The translations under genes and the position numbers were made by a program. A model generated the notes under the pieces. It saw only the letters and a program-made list of their open reading frames with translations, was not told the origin of the DNA and made no database searches. 64,000 nucleotides of DNA from an uncultured Prevotella sp. (lineage in GTDB: Bacteria; Bacteroidota; Bacteroidia; Bacteroidales; Bacteroidaceae). This document shows positions 25,182-33,794 of the stretch, one piece after another; position 1 is the stretch's first letter, and the number at the start of each line of letters is the position of its first letter. The stretch lies in NCBI GenBank assembly GCA_900317685.1, contig ONHQ01000035.1, forward strand, positions 1-64,000, given 5' to 3'.

Positions 25182-25637
25182 ATGATGAAAATTCGTAAGC
25201 CGCTACTTAACACTCTCTTCGCCTGCTGCACTTCCATTGCGATGCTGCTGGGCAACTCGGCATGTAGCGGTGACAACAAAGACCAATTGGAAAGCACTGT
25301 AGACTCTTTTTCTACTGCCTATTTCAATTGGCGCTTTCCTGCGGCTTTGAAATATTGCACACCACAATCGCGACAATGGCTGATATTTGCTGCCAGTCAG
25401 GTCAACAAAAGTGATGTTGAGGCACTGTGCAAGAAGCGGGAAGGTGCCAGTTGCAAAATCGATGATATAGATTTCATTGACGACTCCACTGCTACGGTCA
25501 AGGTAGTAGTGAGCAACTTTCTCGCCATGGATACTATTGGGCTGACTCCCCAAGCTATAACAGAAAAGACTTTCCGCCTGCAAGCCATCCAACGGCAAGG
25601 CACATGGAAAATAGCTCTTGAAGGTCTTCCTAACTAA
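25182..25637 (+). CDS. Small exported protein, possibly a lipoprotein
   Basis: A 151-residue protein from the ATG at 25182 with a signal sequence (LLNTLFACCTSIAMLLGNSAC). The Cys could be lipid-modified, but Asn at -3 is a weak fit to the lipobox. The mature part (LESTVDSFSTAYFNWRF, then FLAMDTIGLTPQAITEKTF) has the size and helix-strand pattern of NTF2-like envelope proteins such as the DUF4878 type; I do not recognise it with certainty. It stands alone with its own promoter. Confidence 0.7.
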   Translation: MMKIRKPLLNTLFACCTSIAMLLGNSACSGDNKDQLESTVDSFSTAYFNWRFPAALKYCTPQSRQWLIFAASQVNKSDVEALCKKREGASCKIDDIDFIDDSTATVKVVVSNFLAMDTIGLTPQAITEKTFRLQAIQRQGTWKIALEGLPN

Positions 25638-25813
25638 TATATAAAGTTACACCTTTGCCTTATACAGCATACATTGAATTTCTGCTACCTCTCACCAAGC
25701 ACCCACTAAGATTATCAGCTGCGCCAGATTCTCCTACGTCGAATTTTGGCGCAGACCCAAGGAAAAACTTGAAAATGGGCTGGCAAGATGCCATCGTCAT
25801 TGATGACAAGCTA

Positions 25814-25945
25814 TGATCTTATGGCATCAAAGCTGTGTTCTTATGGCATCAAAGTACTGTTCTCATGGAGTTGAAGCTGTGTTCTCGTGAGGTTAAAGCA
25901 GTGTTCTTGTGAGGTTAAAGCAGTGTTCTTGTGAGGTTAAAACGA
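25814..25945. repeat. 22-bp degenerate tandem repeat, six units
   Basis: Six consecutive 22-bp units read TGTTCTTATGGCATCAAAGC plus two bases, drifting to TGTTCTTGTGAGGTTAAAGC. Units 1-2 keep the GGCATCAAAG form and units 4-6 the GAGGTTAAAG form. The unit length is not a multiple of three, so it is unlikely to be coding. Confidence 0.9.
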
Positions 25946-26157
25946 TGTTCCCAATATTGTAACGCTATAGAAAAAGATCGTTCGCTACGTAGGGAATGAA
26001 ATCAATTGCCACGCATTGACCCACTCGCCGGCATCAACTGCTTTCAAAACTTGACGACCCTTGCATCCCAGGAGGTTTTTATTTGCTTTTGTAAAAGTTA
26101 TCGGGTGCTTGAGTTCTCTCGGCCAAACACAGGGCTTATCCGGTGCGCCTAACCATG

Positions 26158-26286
26158 CTACGGGAAATATCCATTGCGCCGAAGATATTTGATTAGGTCT
26201 TCGTGGTGTTCAGCCACGGACTTCTGCACCTGAGCGTCAAGTTGACAGCATAGCTTACGCCACAAAACCATGAGAATTCGTCTCAT
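26158..26286 (-). CDS. Short open frame, possible gene remnant
   Basis: A 42-residue frame (MRRILMVLWRKLCCQLDAQV ... LRRNGYFP) with protein-like composition. It begins after the carB terminator and has no visible promoter. It may be a piece of a decayed gene or a small protein; I do not recognise it. Confidence 0.25.
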   Translation of the reverse strand: MRRILMVLWRKLCCQLDAQVQKSVAEHHEDLIKYLRRNGYFP

Positions 26287-26311
26287 AGGCAGACCTTCTT
26301 CCGTACAAGGC

Positions 26312-26363
26312 AAAAAAAAATATTCCCCATTAGCTCATCCGTATGGAAGAGCCAATGGGGAAT
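26312..26363 (-). terminator. Intrinsic terminator of the purF-carA-carB operon
   Basis: On the minus strand ATTCCCCATTGGCTC pairs with GAGCTAATGGGGAAT (one G-U pair) and is followed by nine T residues. It is about 120 nt after the carB stop. Confidence 0.9.
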
Positions 26364-26391
26364 AAAAGACTATATGCAAAGTACTTTATCA

Positions 26392-26496
26392 CTAAAAGAA
26401 ACGCCACATATCATTATCTCCAGCCATCGAAAGAGCATTATAGCGTTTGAAAGCGAGAAAGTCTCCACTCACATACCATATTAATATTCTCCCCAT
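26392..26496 (-). CDS. Possible 34-residue protein overlapping the end of carB
   Basis: The frame starts with an ATG inside the last codons of carB, continues past the carB stop for about 90 nt and ends before the operon terminator. It encodes MGRILIWYVSGDFLAFKRYN followed by ALSMAGDNDMWRFF. Overlap with the upstream stop would allow coupled translation, but no homologue is known to me, so this is tentative. Confidence 0.3.
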   Translation of the reverse strand: MGRILIWYVSGDFLAFKRYNALSMAGDNDMWRFF

Positions 26497-29400
26497 GCCT
26501 TAATATCAATGTCCTCGGGCTTCAATGTACAGAAAGCATTGATGAAGGCAGAGGCAAGTCGGCTGTTTGTGATCAATGGCACATTGAGGTCGATGGCGGC
26601 ACGGCGAATCTTATATCCATTGGTCAACTCACGGGAAGTGAGATCTTTCGGGATATTCACCACCATATCAATCTTTTTCTCATGTAAGAGATCGAGTGCT
26701 TGTGGCTTGCCATCTTCCGAAGGCCAGTAAACCAATGTGTTGTCAACTCCATTCTCACTGAGGTAGCGTGACGTACCACCCGTAGCATAGAGCTGATAGC
26801 CATGAGCCAAAAGTTGTTTGGCGGCATCGAGCATCTCTGCCTTCTGCTTGGCTCCACCGGTTGAGAGCAATACGGTATGCTTAGGAATGCGCTGCCCCAC
26901 GGAAAGCATACTCTTGAGCAGAGCCTGATTGGTGTCGTCACCCAAGCAGCCGACCTCTCCGGTAGAACTCATATCCACGCCAAGCACAGGATCGGCTTTC
27001 TGCAGACGGTTGAACGAGAATTGGCTGGCCTTGATACCAACATAATCGAGGTCGAAGAGATTCTTATTGGGCTTCTCCACAGGCTCTCCAAGCATCACCT
27101 TAGTAGCCAGGTCGATGAAGTTGATCTTTAACACCTTGCTCACGAAGGGGAAGGAGCGGCTGGCGCGTAGGTTACACTCGATGACCATGATATCGTTTTC
27201 ACGGGCCATGAACTGAATATTGAATGGTCCGGAGATGTGCAGTTCCTGCGCAATTTTGCGGCTGACGCGCTTGATGCGACGCACCGTTTCGACATAGAGC
27301 TTCTGCGGAGGCAACTGCAAGGTGGCATCACCAGAGTGGACACCGGCAAACTCAATGTGCTCACTGATGGCATAGGCCATCACCTCGCCCTGCTTGGCCA
27401 CGCCGTCAAAGTCGATTTCCTTGGCGTGCTCAATAAACTTGCTGACGACCACAGGATGATCCTCACTGACGTTAGCTGCCAGTTTCAGGAATCGCTCTAG
27501 TTCCTCGCGATTGGAACAAACATTCATGGCCGCACCGGAAAGCACATAGCTCGGACGAACAAGAACCGGGAAGCCGACGCGGTCAACAAACTTATCGATG
27601 TCGTCCATCGACGTCAGCGCGCTCCACTCAGGCTGGTTGATGCCATTGCGCGAAAGCATCTCAGAGAACTTCGCACGGTCCTCGGCGTTGTCAATGTCCT
27701 TGGCTGCCGTACCGAGAATGTTGACATTCTCAGCATCGAGATACATGGCCAGGTTGTTAGGAATCTGACCGCCCGTGGAGACGATGACACCATAGGGGTT
27801 CTCCATGTCGATGATGTCCATAACACGCTCAAAAGTCAGTTCATCGAAATAGAGGCGGTCACACATATCATAGTCCGTAGACACGGTCTCGGGGTTGTAG
27901 TTGATCATGATGCTGCGGTAGCCACTCTTGCGGATGGTGTTCAGCGCCTGCACACCACACCAGTCAAACTCCACCGAACTGCCGATGCGGTAAGCACCTG
28001 AGCCGAGGACGATCACCGAGCGCTTGTCATTGGAGAAACTGATGTCGCTGGCCACACCATCATAGGTCACGTAGAGGTAGTTGGTCTGAGCCGGATACTC
28101 CGCGGCCAGGGTATCGATCTGCTTGACAACCGGCAGAATGTCGTAGCTCTTGCGCAGGCGGCGCACCACGAGCAGAGCCTTGTGCATGTTGCCCAGTTCA
28201 CGCTCCAATCCTACGGCGCGGGCAATCTGGAAATCTGTGAAACCATATACCTTGGCCTCACGCAGCAATTCACGGTCGAGCGTATTGATATTGCACCGCT
28301 TCAACTGCTCATCGATGTCGATGATGTGTTTCAGCTTATAGAGGAACCACTTATCAATCTTTGTCAAGTCATGGATCTGATCGATAGTGTAGCCTTTATG
28401 CATAGCCTTGGAGATGACGAACACACGCTTATCAGTAGGTTCACGGAGTGCCTCGTCGATGTCGTCGATCTTCAACTCCTTGTTTTCTACATAGCCATGC
28501 ATGCCCTGGCCAATCATACGCAGACCTTTCTGAATCGCCTCCTCAAAGTTACGGCCAATGGCCATCACCTCACCGACACTCTTCATGCTGGAGCCCAGCT
28601 CTCGGTCAACACCACGGAACTTCGACAGGTCCCAACGTGGAATCTTGCAGACCACATAGTCCAAAGCCGGCTCAAAGAACGCACTTGTCGTCTTGGTCAC
28701 AGAGTTTTTCAACTCAAAGAGACCATAGCCCATACCAAGTTTAGCAGCCACAAAAGCCAAAGGATAACCGGTAGCCTTGGATGCGAGAGCCGAAGAACGG
28801 CTCAGACGAGCATTGACCTCAATGACACGATAATCCTCGGAATTGGGATCAAAGGCATACTGCACATTACACTCACCAACGATACCCACATGGCGCACGA
28901 TCTTGATGCTCAGCGCGCGAAGCTTATGATATTCTGAGTTGGAGAGTGTCTGCGACGGTGCGATGACAATTGACTCACCCGTGTGGATGCCCAGAGGATC
29001 GAAGTTTTCCATGTTACACACAGTGATGCAGTTGTCGTATTTATCGCGCACCACTTCATACTCGATTTCTTTCCATCCTTTCAAGCTCTTCTCCACAAGC
29101 ACCTGAGGTGAGAAAGAGAAAGCTTTCTCACAGATACGACGCAGCTCTTCATCATTGTCGGCAAAGCCGGACCCCAGTCCGCCCAAAGCATAGGCAGCAC
29201 GCACAATGACCGGATAACCCAAGTCTGACGCTGCCTTCAAAGCCTGGTCCATAGTCTCGCAAGCCTCACTCTTGATCGTCTTGACGTTGATCTGATCGAG
29301 TTTCTCGACAAAGCGCTCACGGTCCTCCGTGTCCATGATAGCCTGAACAGGCGTACCCAAGACCTTCACACCATATTTCTCCAGCACACCACTCTCATAA

Positions 29401-29702
29401 AGCTTCACACCACAGTTCAAGGCTGTCTGTCCGCCAAAGCTCAAGAGAATGCCATCGGGACGCTCCTTCTTGATGACGCGCTCCACGAAATAAGGCTGCA
29501 CTGGCAGGAAATAAATTTGGTCAGCAACACCCTCTGAAGTCTGCACCGTGGCAATGTTTGGATTGATCAGCACCGTAGAGATGCCCTCTTCGCGAAGAGC
29601 TTTCAGAGCTTGAGAACCGGAATAGTCAAACTCACCGGCCTCTCCAATCTTCAATGCTCCCGAGCCGAGCAAGAGCACTTTCTTTATACTTGAATCACGC
29701 AT
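26481..29702 (-). CDS. carB: Carbamoyl-phosphate synthase large subunit
   Basis: CarB makes carbamoyl phosphate from bicarbonate, ATP and ammonia supplied by CarA, for pyrimidine and arginine synthesis. At 1073 residues it has the normal length. Two homologous ATP-grasp halves are visible: the first begins KKVLLLGSGALKIGEAGEFD and contains RAAYALGGLGSG near residue 170; the second begins SVIVLGSGAYRIGSSVEFDW near residue 560 and contains RPSYVLSGAAM near 715. The C-terminal allosteric (MGS-like) domain from about 935 includes LYATGGTSRYLSE. It lies 47 nt after carA. Confidence 0.97.
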   Translation of the reverse strand: MRDSSIKKVLLLGSGALKIGEAGEFDYSGSQALKALREEGISTVLINPNIATVQTSEGVADQIYFLPVQPYFVERVIKKERPDGILLSFGGQTALNCGVKLYESGVLEKYGVKVLGTPVQAIMDTEDRERFVEKLDQINVKTIKSEACETMDQALKAASDLGYPVIVRAAYALGGLGSGFADNDEELRRICEKAFSFSPQVLVEKSLKGWKEIEYEVVRDKYDNCITVCNMENFDPLGIHTGESIVIAPSQTLSNSEYHKLRALSIKIVRHVGIVGECNVQYAFDPNSEDYRVIEVNARLSRSSALASKATGYPLAFVAAKLGMGYGLFELKNSVTKTTSAFFEPALDYVVCKIPRWDLSKFRGVDRELGSSMKSVGEVMAIGRNFEEAIQKGLRMIGQGMHGYVENKELKIDDIDEALREPTDKRVFVISKAMHKGYTIDQIHDLTKIDKWFLYKLKHIIDIDEQLKRCNINTLDRELLREAKVYGFTDFQIARAVGLERELGNMHKALLVVRRLRKSYDILPVVKQIDTLAAEYPAQTNYLYVTYDGVASDISFSNDKRSVIVLGSGAYRIGSSVEFDWCGVQALNTIRKSGYRSIMINYNPETVSTDYDMCDRLYFDELTFERVMDIIDMENPYGVIVSTGGQIPNNLAMYLDAENVNILGTAAKDIDNAEDRAKFSEMLSRNGINQPEWSALTSMDDIDKFVDRVGFPVLVRPSYVLSGAAMNVCSNREELERFLKLAANVSEDHPVVVSKFIEHAKEIDFDGVAKQGEVMAYAISEHIEFAGVHSGDATLQLPPQKLYVETVRRIKRVSRKIAQELHISGPFNIQFMARENDIMVIECNLRASRSFPFVSKVLKINFIDLATKVMLGEPVEKPNKNLFDLDYVGIKASQFSFNRLQKADPVLGVDMSSTGEVGCLGDDTNQALLKSMLSVGQRIPKHTVLLSTGGAKQKAEMLDAAKQLLAHGYQLYATGGTSRYLSENGVDNTLVYWPSEDGKPQALDLLHEKKIDMVVNIPKDLTSRELTNGYKIRRAAIDLNVPLITNSRLASAFINAFCTLKPEDIDIKAWGEY

Positions 29703-29749
29703 AGCGTTTGCAATTTAGAATTAATGAAACGAAAAAGATGACATCTCTA

Positions 29750-30829
29750 TTACTTCAGACTCTCAACAAACTTGTCGAACATGAACATCGTGTCGAGCGG
29801 GCCTGCACATGCCTCCGGGTGGAACTGAGAAGAGAACCAAGGATTGGTCTTGTGGCGGATGCCCTCATTGGAACCGTCGTTCATATTGACGAAGAGCTCT
29901 TCCCAGTCGGCGCCAAGTGTCTTGCCATCAACGGCATAGCCATGATTCTGTGAAGTGATGTAGCAATGGGTAGTGCCCACCATCTGCACAGGCTGATTGT
30001 GGGAGCGATGACCATATTTCAACTTATAGATAGTCGCTCCAGAGGCCTTGCCAAGAAGTTGATTACCCATACAAATACCACAGATTGGCTTGCGCGAGCG
30101 GCTCATCTGCTTGCGGATAATGTCAACAGCTGCCTGACACGTGTCAGGATCGCCGGGACCATTGGCAAGGAAAAGGCCATCAAAGTCCATGTCGGTATAA
30201 TCGTAGTTCCAAGGCACCCGAATGACTTCTACACCACGGTTGATAAGACAACGGATGATATTGGCCTTCACGCCACAGTCGACAAGTACAACTTTCTTAC
30301 CGGCGCCCTCGTTGTAGCGGATAATCTCCTTGCATGAAACCTTCTCAACAAAGTTCACCCCCTCATACTCAGCCTTGGGCTGATTGTCAGGGTCATCGTC
30401 GAAAATAATCTTTCCCATCATCACACCATGCTCACGCAGCACCTTTGTGAGCTGTCGCGTGTCAATACCCGTAATGCCGGGCACATGCTCACGCTTGAGC
30501 CATGAAGCAAGGCTCTCAACAGCATTCCAGTGGCTGTACTCTTCGCTATAGTCAGACACGATAATGGCAGAAGCATAAATCTTGTCACTCTCCATGAAGG
30601 TGGGCAATCCATTCTTTTCAAAAGTAAAAGGCGGTACGCCATAGTTACCTACTAAAGGAAAGGTCAGTGTCATCAGCTGTCCGGCATAGGAGGGGTCGGT
30701 GAGGGATTCGGGATAACCCATCATAGCTGTATTGAACACCACTTCGCCGGCTACGGGTTGATCATAGCCAAACGACTTGCCATGGAACTTTGTCCCATCA
30801 GACAATACCAAGGTTACATTCTTCATCAT
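29750..30829 (-). CDS. carA: Carbamoyl-phosphate synthase small subunit
   Basis: CarA is the glutaminase subunit that feeds ammonia to CarB. The 359-residue protein has the CPSase N-terminal domain (LVLSDGTKFHGKSFGYDQ) and a class I glutamine amidotransferase domain with the nucleophile in CGICMGNQLLG near residue 248 and the His/Glu pair in SQFHPEACAGP near 336. Its ATG overlaps the stop of the upstream purF-like gene by 4 nt, so both are translated from one message. Confidence 0.97.
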   Translation of the reverse strand: MMKNVTLVLSDGTKFHGKSFGYDQPVAGEVVFNTAMMGYPESLTDPSYAGQLMTLTFPLVGNYGVPPFTFEKNGLPTFMESDKIYASAIIVSDYSEEYSHWNAVESLASWLKREHVPGITGIDTRQLTKVLREHGVMMGKIIFDDDPDNQPKAEYEGVNFVEKVSCKEIIRYNEGAGKKVVLVDCGVKANIIRCLINRGVEVIRVPWNYDYTDMDFDGLFLANGPGDPDTCQAAVDIIRKQMSRSRKPICGICMGNQLLGKASGATIYKLKYGHRSHNQPVQMVGTTHCYITSQNHGYAVDGKTLGADWEELFVNMNDGSNEGIRHKTNPWFSSQFHPEACAGPLDTMFMFDKFVESLK

Positions 30830-32748
30830 TTCGCGTTATTATGGTCTATTGATTGTGATGCGAAAGGCTTGTACACCTTCTCATAATAATTCACATAAGC
30901 TTGATTACACAGGCGTGTACCGCCCGGTGTTGGATAGTGTCCGGAGAAATACCAGTCACCCGGATTGTTGGGGATAGCCTGATGCAGACCGTCGAGACTC
31001 TGATAGACAATGTCGATTGGAGTCGTCATACCCTCAGGACGGAGCATCTCCACAATCTTATGATTGATTTCATCGACAGAGAACGGGGCATAGATGTCAC
31101 GCACAGCATTCTGCATTTCCTCACGGGGCTTGGCCAGTTCTGCAAGGCACTCTTTATATACTTTCTCCAGTACATTTTCCATACCACGCTCCTTGAGCAG
31201 GGCTACAGTAGCACGGAAGACACAGAACTCCTCCAAACGCGGCATATCAATGCCATAGTAGTCTGGGTAGCGAATCTGTGGTGCCGAACTGACCATAACG
31301 ATCTTCTTCGGATGGAGACGGTCGAGGATATGAAGGATACTCTCCTTGAGCGTGGTACCACGGACAATACTGTCGTCGATGATAACGAGATTGTCGACAT
31401 ACGGTACAAGGGAGCCGTAGGTGATGTCGTAGACATGAGCCGCAAGATCATTGCGAGCATTGCCCTCAGTGATGAACGTGCGAAGCTTGATGTCCTTCCA
31501 AGCCACTTTTTCACAGCGCACATATTCACTCAGAATATCCAAGAGCTCGTCGTGCGTCGGAGTATGTCCCAGATGCTCAATACGCTCTATCTTCTCATCG
31601 ATGACATGCTTCTTGAAGCCGTCGATCAAACCATAAAAAGCAGACTCGGCTGTGTTAGGGATGAAAGAGAAGACCGTATGGCGGGTATCGCCGTTGATGG
31701 ACTTCAGAATAGCAGGAACAAGCTGCTCGCCGAGTTTCTTGCGCTCACGATAGATATCCTGATCAGAACCACGGGAGAAATAGATGCGCTCAAAGGAGCA
31801 AGCTGTATTGCTCAACGGCTCAAGGATCTTCTTGATCACCGTCTCACCATTACTGCGAACGATCAGTGCCGTTCCGGGCTTGAGTTCCTGAACATCATCG
31901 TATTCTATATCGAAAGTCGTCTGCAAGACAGGTCGCTCAGAAGCAAGCACGACCACCTCATCGTTCTTATAATAGAATGCAGGGCGAATGCCGTGGGGAT
32001 CACGCATGGCAAACATCTCACCGCTACCGGTGATGCCCGTCACGACATAACCACCATCGAAATGCTTCATAGTGGTTTTCAGCACGTTCTCCATCTTGAC
32101 GTGCTCATCGATATAGTGTGTGATATTTTGGTCTTCCAATCCCAGCTTCTTTGCCTCCAAGAAATTGCGTTCCACCTCACGGTCAAGACGATGGCCCATC
32201 AGCTCAAGCATGATATAACTGTCGCTATAGATACGTGGACACTGCCCCTGACGTGTGAGTTCCTCAAAGACCTCCTCTACATTGGTCATATTGTAGTTGC
32301 CGCAGAGACAAAGGTTCTTGGCTCTCCAATTGTTGCGACGAAGGAACGGATGGACATATTTCAGTCCACTCTTACCAGTGGTGGAGTAACGGAGATGGCC
32401 CATATAGAGTTCACCAGCAAAAGGAATCTCTTGGAGGCTGGAGTCGTTAAAGACACTGTTTTCCTTAACTACCTGATTGATTTGTCGGTTGGCCGTGCCA
32501 AAGATCTCAGTAATGGCATTAGGCCCTTCCGCACGCTCACGGAACATATATTCGTTGCCCGGCTGAGTGTTGAGCTTGACGGAGGCAATACCTGCGCCTT
32601 CCTGTCCACGGTTGTGCTGTTTCTCCATCATCAGATAGAGCTTACCCAAACCGTATCTCCACGAACCATATTTTTCCTGATAGTAACTGAGAGGTTTAAG
32701 AAGCCTTACCAAAGCTACTCCACAATCCTCATGAATACTGTATTCCAT
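30826..32748 (-). CDS. purF: Amidophosphoribosyltransferase (PurF-type)
   Basis: This enzyme family makes phosphoribosylamine from PRPP and glutamine, the first step of purine synthesis. From the ATG at 32748 it has 640 residues, longer than the roughly 500 of E. coli PurF but usual for the Bacteroidota form. Cys9 (MEYSIHEDCG) would be the N-terminal nucleophile after propeptide removal. Other marks: HNRGQEGAGI near 50, GHLRYSTTG near 118, the conserved RDPHGIRP, and the PRPP-binding motif VIIDDSIVRGTT. A 33-codon upstream extension of the frame is hydrophobic, non-conserved and overlaps a terminator, so it is rejected. It heads an operon with carA and carB. Confidence 0.88.
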   Translation of the reverse strand: MEYSIHEDCGVALVRLLKPLSYYQEKYGSWRYGLGKLYLMMEKQHNRGQEGAGIASVKLNTQPGNEYMFRERAEGPNAITEIFGTANRQINQVVKENSVFNDSSLQEIPFAGELYMGHLRYSTTGKSGLKYVHPFLRRNNWRAKNLCLCGNYNMTNVEEVFEELTRQGQCPRIYSDSYIMLELMGHRLDREVERNFLEAKKLGLEDQNITHYIDEHVKMENVLKTTMKHFDGGYVVTGITGSGEMFAMRDPHGIRPAFYYKNDEVVVLASERPVLQTTFDIEYDDVQELKPGTALIVRSNGETVIKKILEPLSNTACSFERIYFSRGSDQDIYRERKKLGEQLVPAILKSINGDTRHTVFSFIPNTAESAFYGLIDGFKKHVIDEKIERIEHLGHTPTHDELLDILSEYVRCEKVAWKDIKLRTFITEGNARNDLAAHVYDITYGSLVPYVDNLVIIDDSIVRGTTLKESILHILDRLHPKKIVMVSSAPQIRYPDYYGIDMPRLEEFCVFRATVALLKERGMENVLEKVYKECLAELAKPREEMQNAVRDIYAPFSVDEINHKIVEMLRPEGMTTPIDIVYQSLDGLHQAIPNNPGDWYFSGHYPTPGGTRLCNQAYVNYYEKVYKPFASQSIDHNNAK

Positions 32749-32789
32749 CAACAATAAAACCTTATATTGAATTAGTATGTAAGCATATA

Positions 32790-32852
32790 CGAAAAAGATT
32801 GAAATCATCATTGGCATTTCCTTACGGAAGCCAACGACTAATTTCAATCTTC
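32790..32852 (-). terminator. Intrinsic terminator after the Wza-like gene
   Basis: On the minus strand AGATTGAAAT pairs with ATTTCAATCT, enclosing a second stem of TTGGC/GCCAA and TTCC/GGAA, and is followed by TTTTTC. It separates the Wza-like gene from the purF operon 40 nt later. Confidence 0.85.
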
Positions 32853-32878
32853 CTATTCATATTATTAAGCAACAAAAC

Positions 32879-33679
32879 TTAGTTCCTTAAGATATTAACC
32901 AACAATGAAGCAACAGAGGTGACAATGCCAACGAACGAGAACCACAACGATGTACTACTACCGATACCAGAGTTCTGAGACTTGACCGAGTTAGGCTGGA
33001 CATAGACAATGTCGTTTTGCTGGAGATAATAATAAGGAGAATTAAAGATGTGCGCATCGTTGAGGTTGATACGATGAGCATGCTTCTCTCCAGTAGAATC
33101 CTCACGGATGAGCAGCACATTGTCGCGGCGACCGTAGATAGACAAGTCGCCAGCACTTGCTAAAGCCTCTACGATGCTCATCTTCTCTGTTGTGACTGGA
33201 ATAACAGCAGAATGGCCGACCTCACCGATGACAGTGACACGATAGCTGGACATTCTAACGGTGACGATAGGATTCTCACGTTCATTGAGATAAGGTTTGA
33301 CCTTTGCACGGATAATTTCCTCACACTGAGGTTTCGTCAATCCCTCCACATGGATTTTACCCACAATAGGGAAATTGATGTTACCTTCATTGTCGACAAG
33401 ATAACCTTGCAGCGATCCAGTGTTAGCGGAGAGCTGTCCACTCGTGCCAATAGTGTTACTTACAGAAAGGTTGAATGGTGCTGATGCTTCTGGATTGGAC
33501 GTGATGACTGTAATGGTCAACATGTCTTTAGGCATAATCTTCGCATCGTACAATCCCCGGGAAGCTGCCAAACTGATAGAGTCAATGTTTTGGAAATAAG
33601 CAACTTTCTTGCTGCTTGCACATGATCCCATAAGCATGATCAGCAACATCATGACGAGAGGAAAAAGCAATTTCTTCAT
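32879..33679 (-). CDS. Polysaccharide export lipoprotein, Wza/BexD family
   Basis: An outer-membrane protein of the family that forms the exit channel for capsule or exopolysaccharide. From the ATG at 33679 it has 266 residues: a lipoprotein signal (MLLIMLMGSCAS, lipid Cys at 20), the polysaccharide-export domain (YDAKIMPKDMLTITVITSNP, then VEGLTKPQCEEIIRAKVKPY), an SLBB domain (VTVIGEVGHSAVIPVTTEKM), and a C-terminal hydrophobic helix (FSFVGIVTSVASLLVNIL) that would insert in the outer membrane. No Wzc kinase, polymerase or glycosyltransferase gene is nearby, so it is an orphan. A start 4 codons upstream (33691) is possible. Confidence 0.9.
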   Translation of the reverse strand: MKKLLFPLVMMLLIMLMGSCASSKKVAYFQNIDSISLAASRGLYDAKIMPKDMLTITVITSNPEASAPFNLSVSNTIGTSGQLSANTGSLQGYLVDNEGNINFPIVGKIHVEGLTKPQCEEIIRAKVKPYLNERENPIVTVRMSSYRVTVIGEVGHSAVIPVTTEKMSIVEALASAGDLSIYGRRDNVLLIREDSTGEKHAHRINLNDAHIFNSPYYYLQQNDIVYVQPNSVKSQNSGIGSSTSLWFSFVGIVTSVASLLVNILRN

Positions 33680-33723
33680 ATCCGTGCTCAAACGTTGAAT
33701 TAAAAATATGTTTTATAACATTG

Positions 33724-33754
33724 CAAAATTACTATTTTATTTCCAAAAGGCAAA
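33724..33754 (-). promoter_or_regulatory. Promoter of the Wza-like gene
   Basis: On the minus strand a -33 TTTG (33751-33754) and a -7 TAATTTTG (33724-33731) are 19 nt apart, a full match to the Bacteroidota consensus. Confidence 0.75.
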
Positions 33755-33794
33755 GGAATTCTACTAAAAAAGTAAAACTCACTTGTCTTCTCAC

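Larger units (their letters stand above)
25638..26391. other. Gene-poor spacer with decayed sequence
   Basis: About 750 bases with no full-length gene. It holds a 22-bp tandem repeat (25814-25945), a short open frame on the minus strand (26158-26286) that may be a remnant, and the intrinsic terminator of the purF-carAB operon (26312-26363). The rest shows no clear structure. Confidence 0.6.

Noticed and set aside
25814..25945. CRISPR array
   Set aside because: The 22-bp units are directly adjacent with no spacers and drift in sequence; no cas genes are in the window.
30901..32757. 618-residue open frame antisense to the purF-like gene
   Set aside because: The minus strand carries an unmistakable PurF with all motifs; the plus-strand frame has no recognisable domain.
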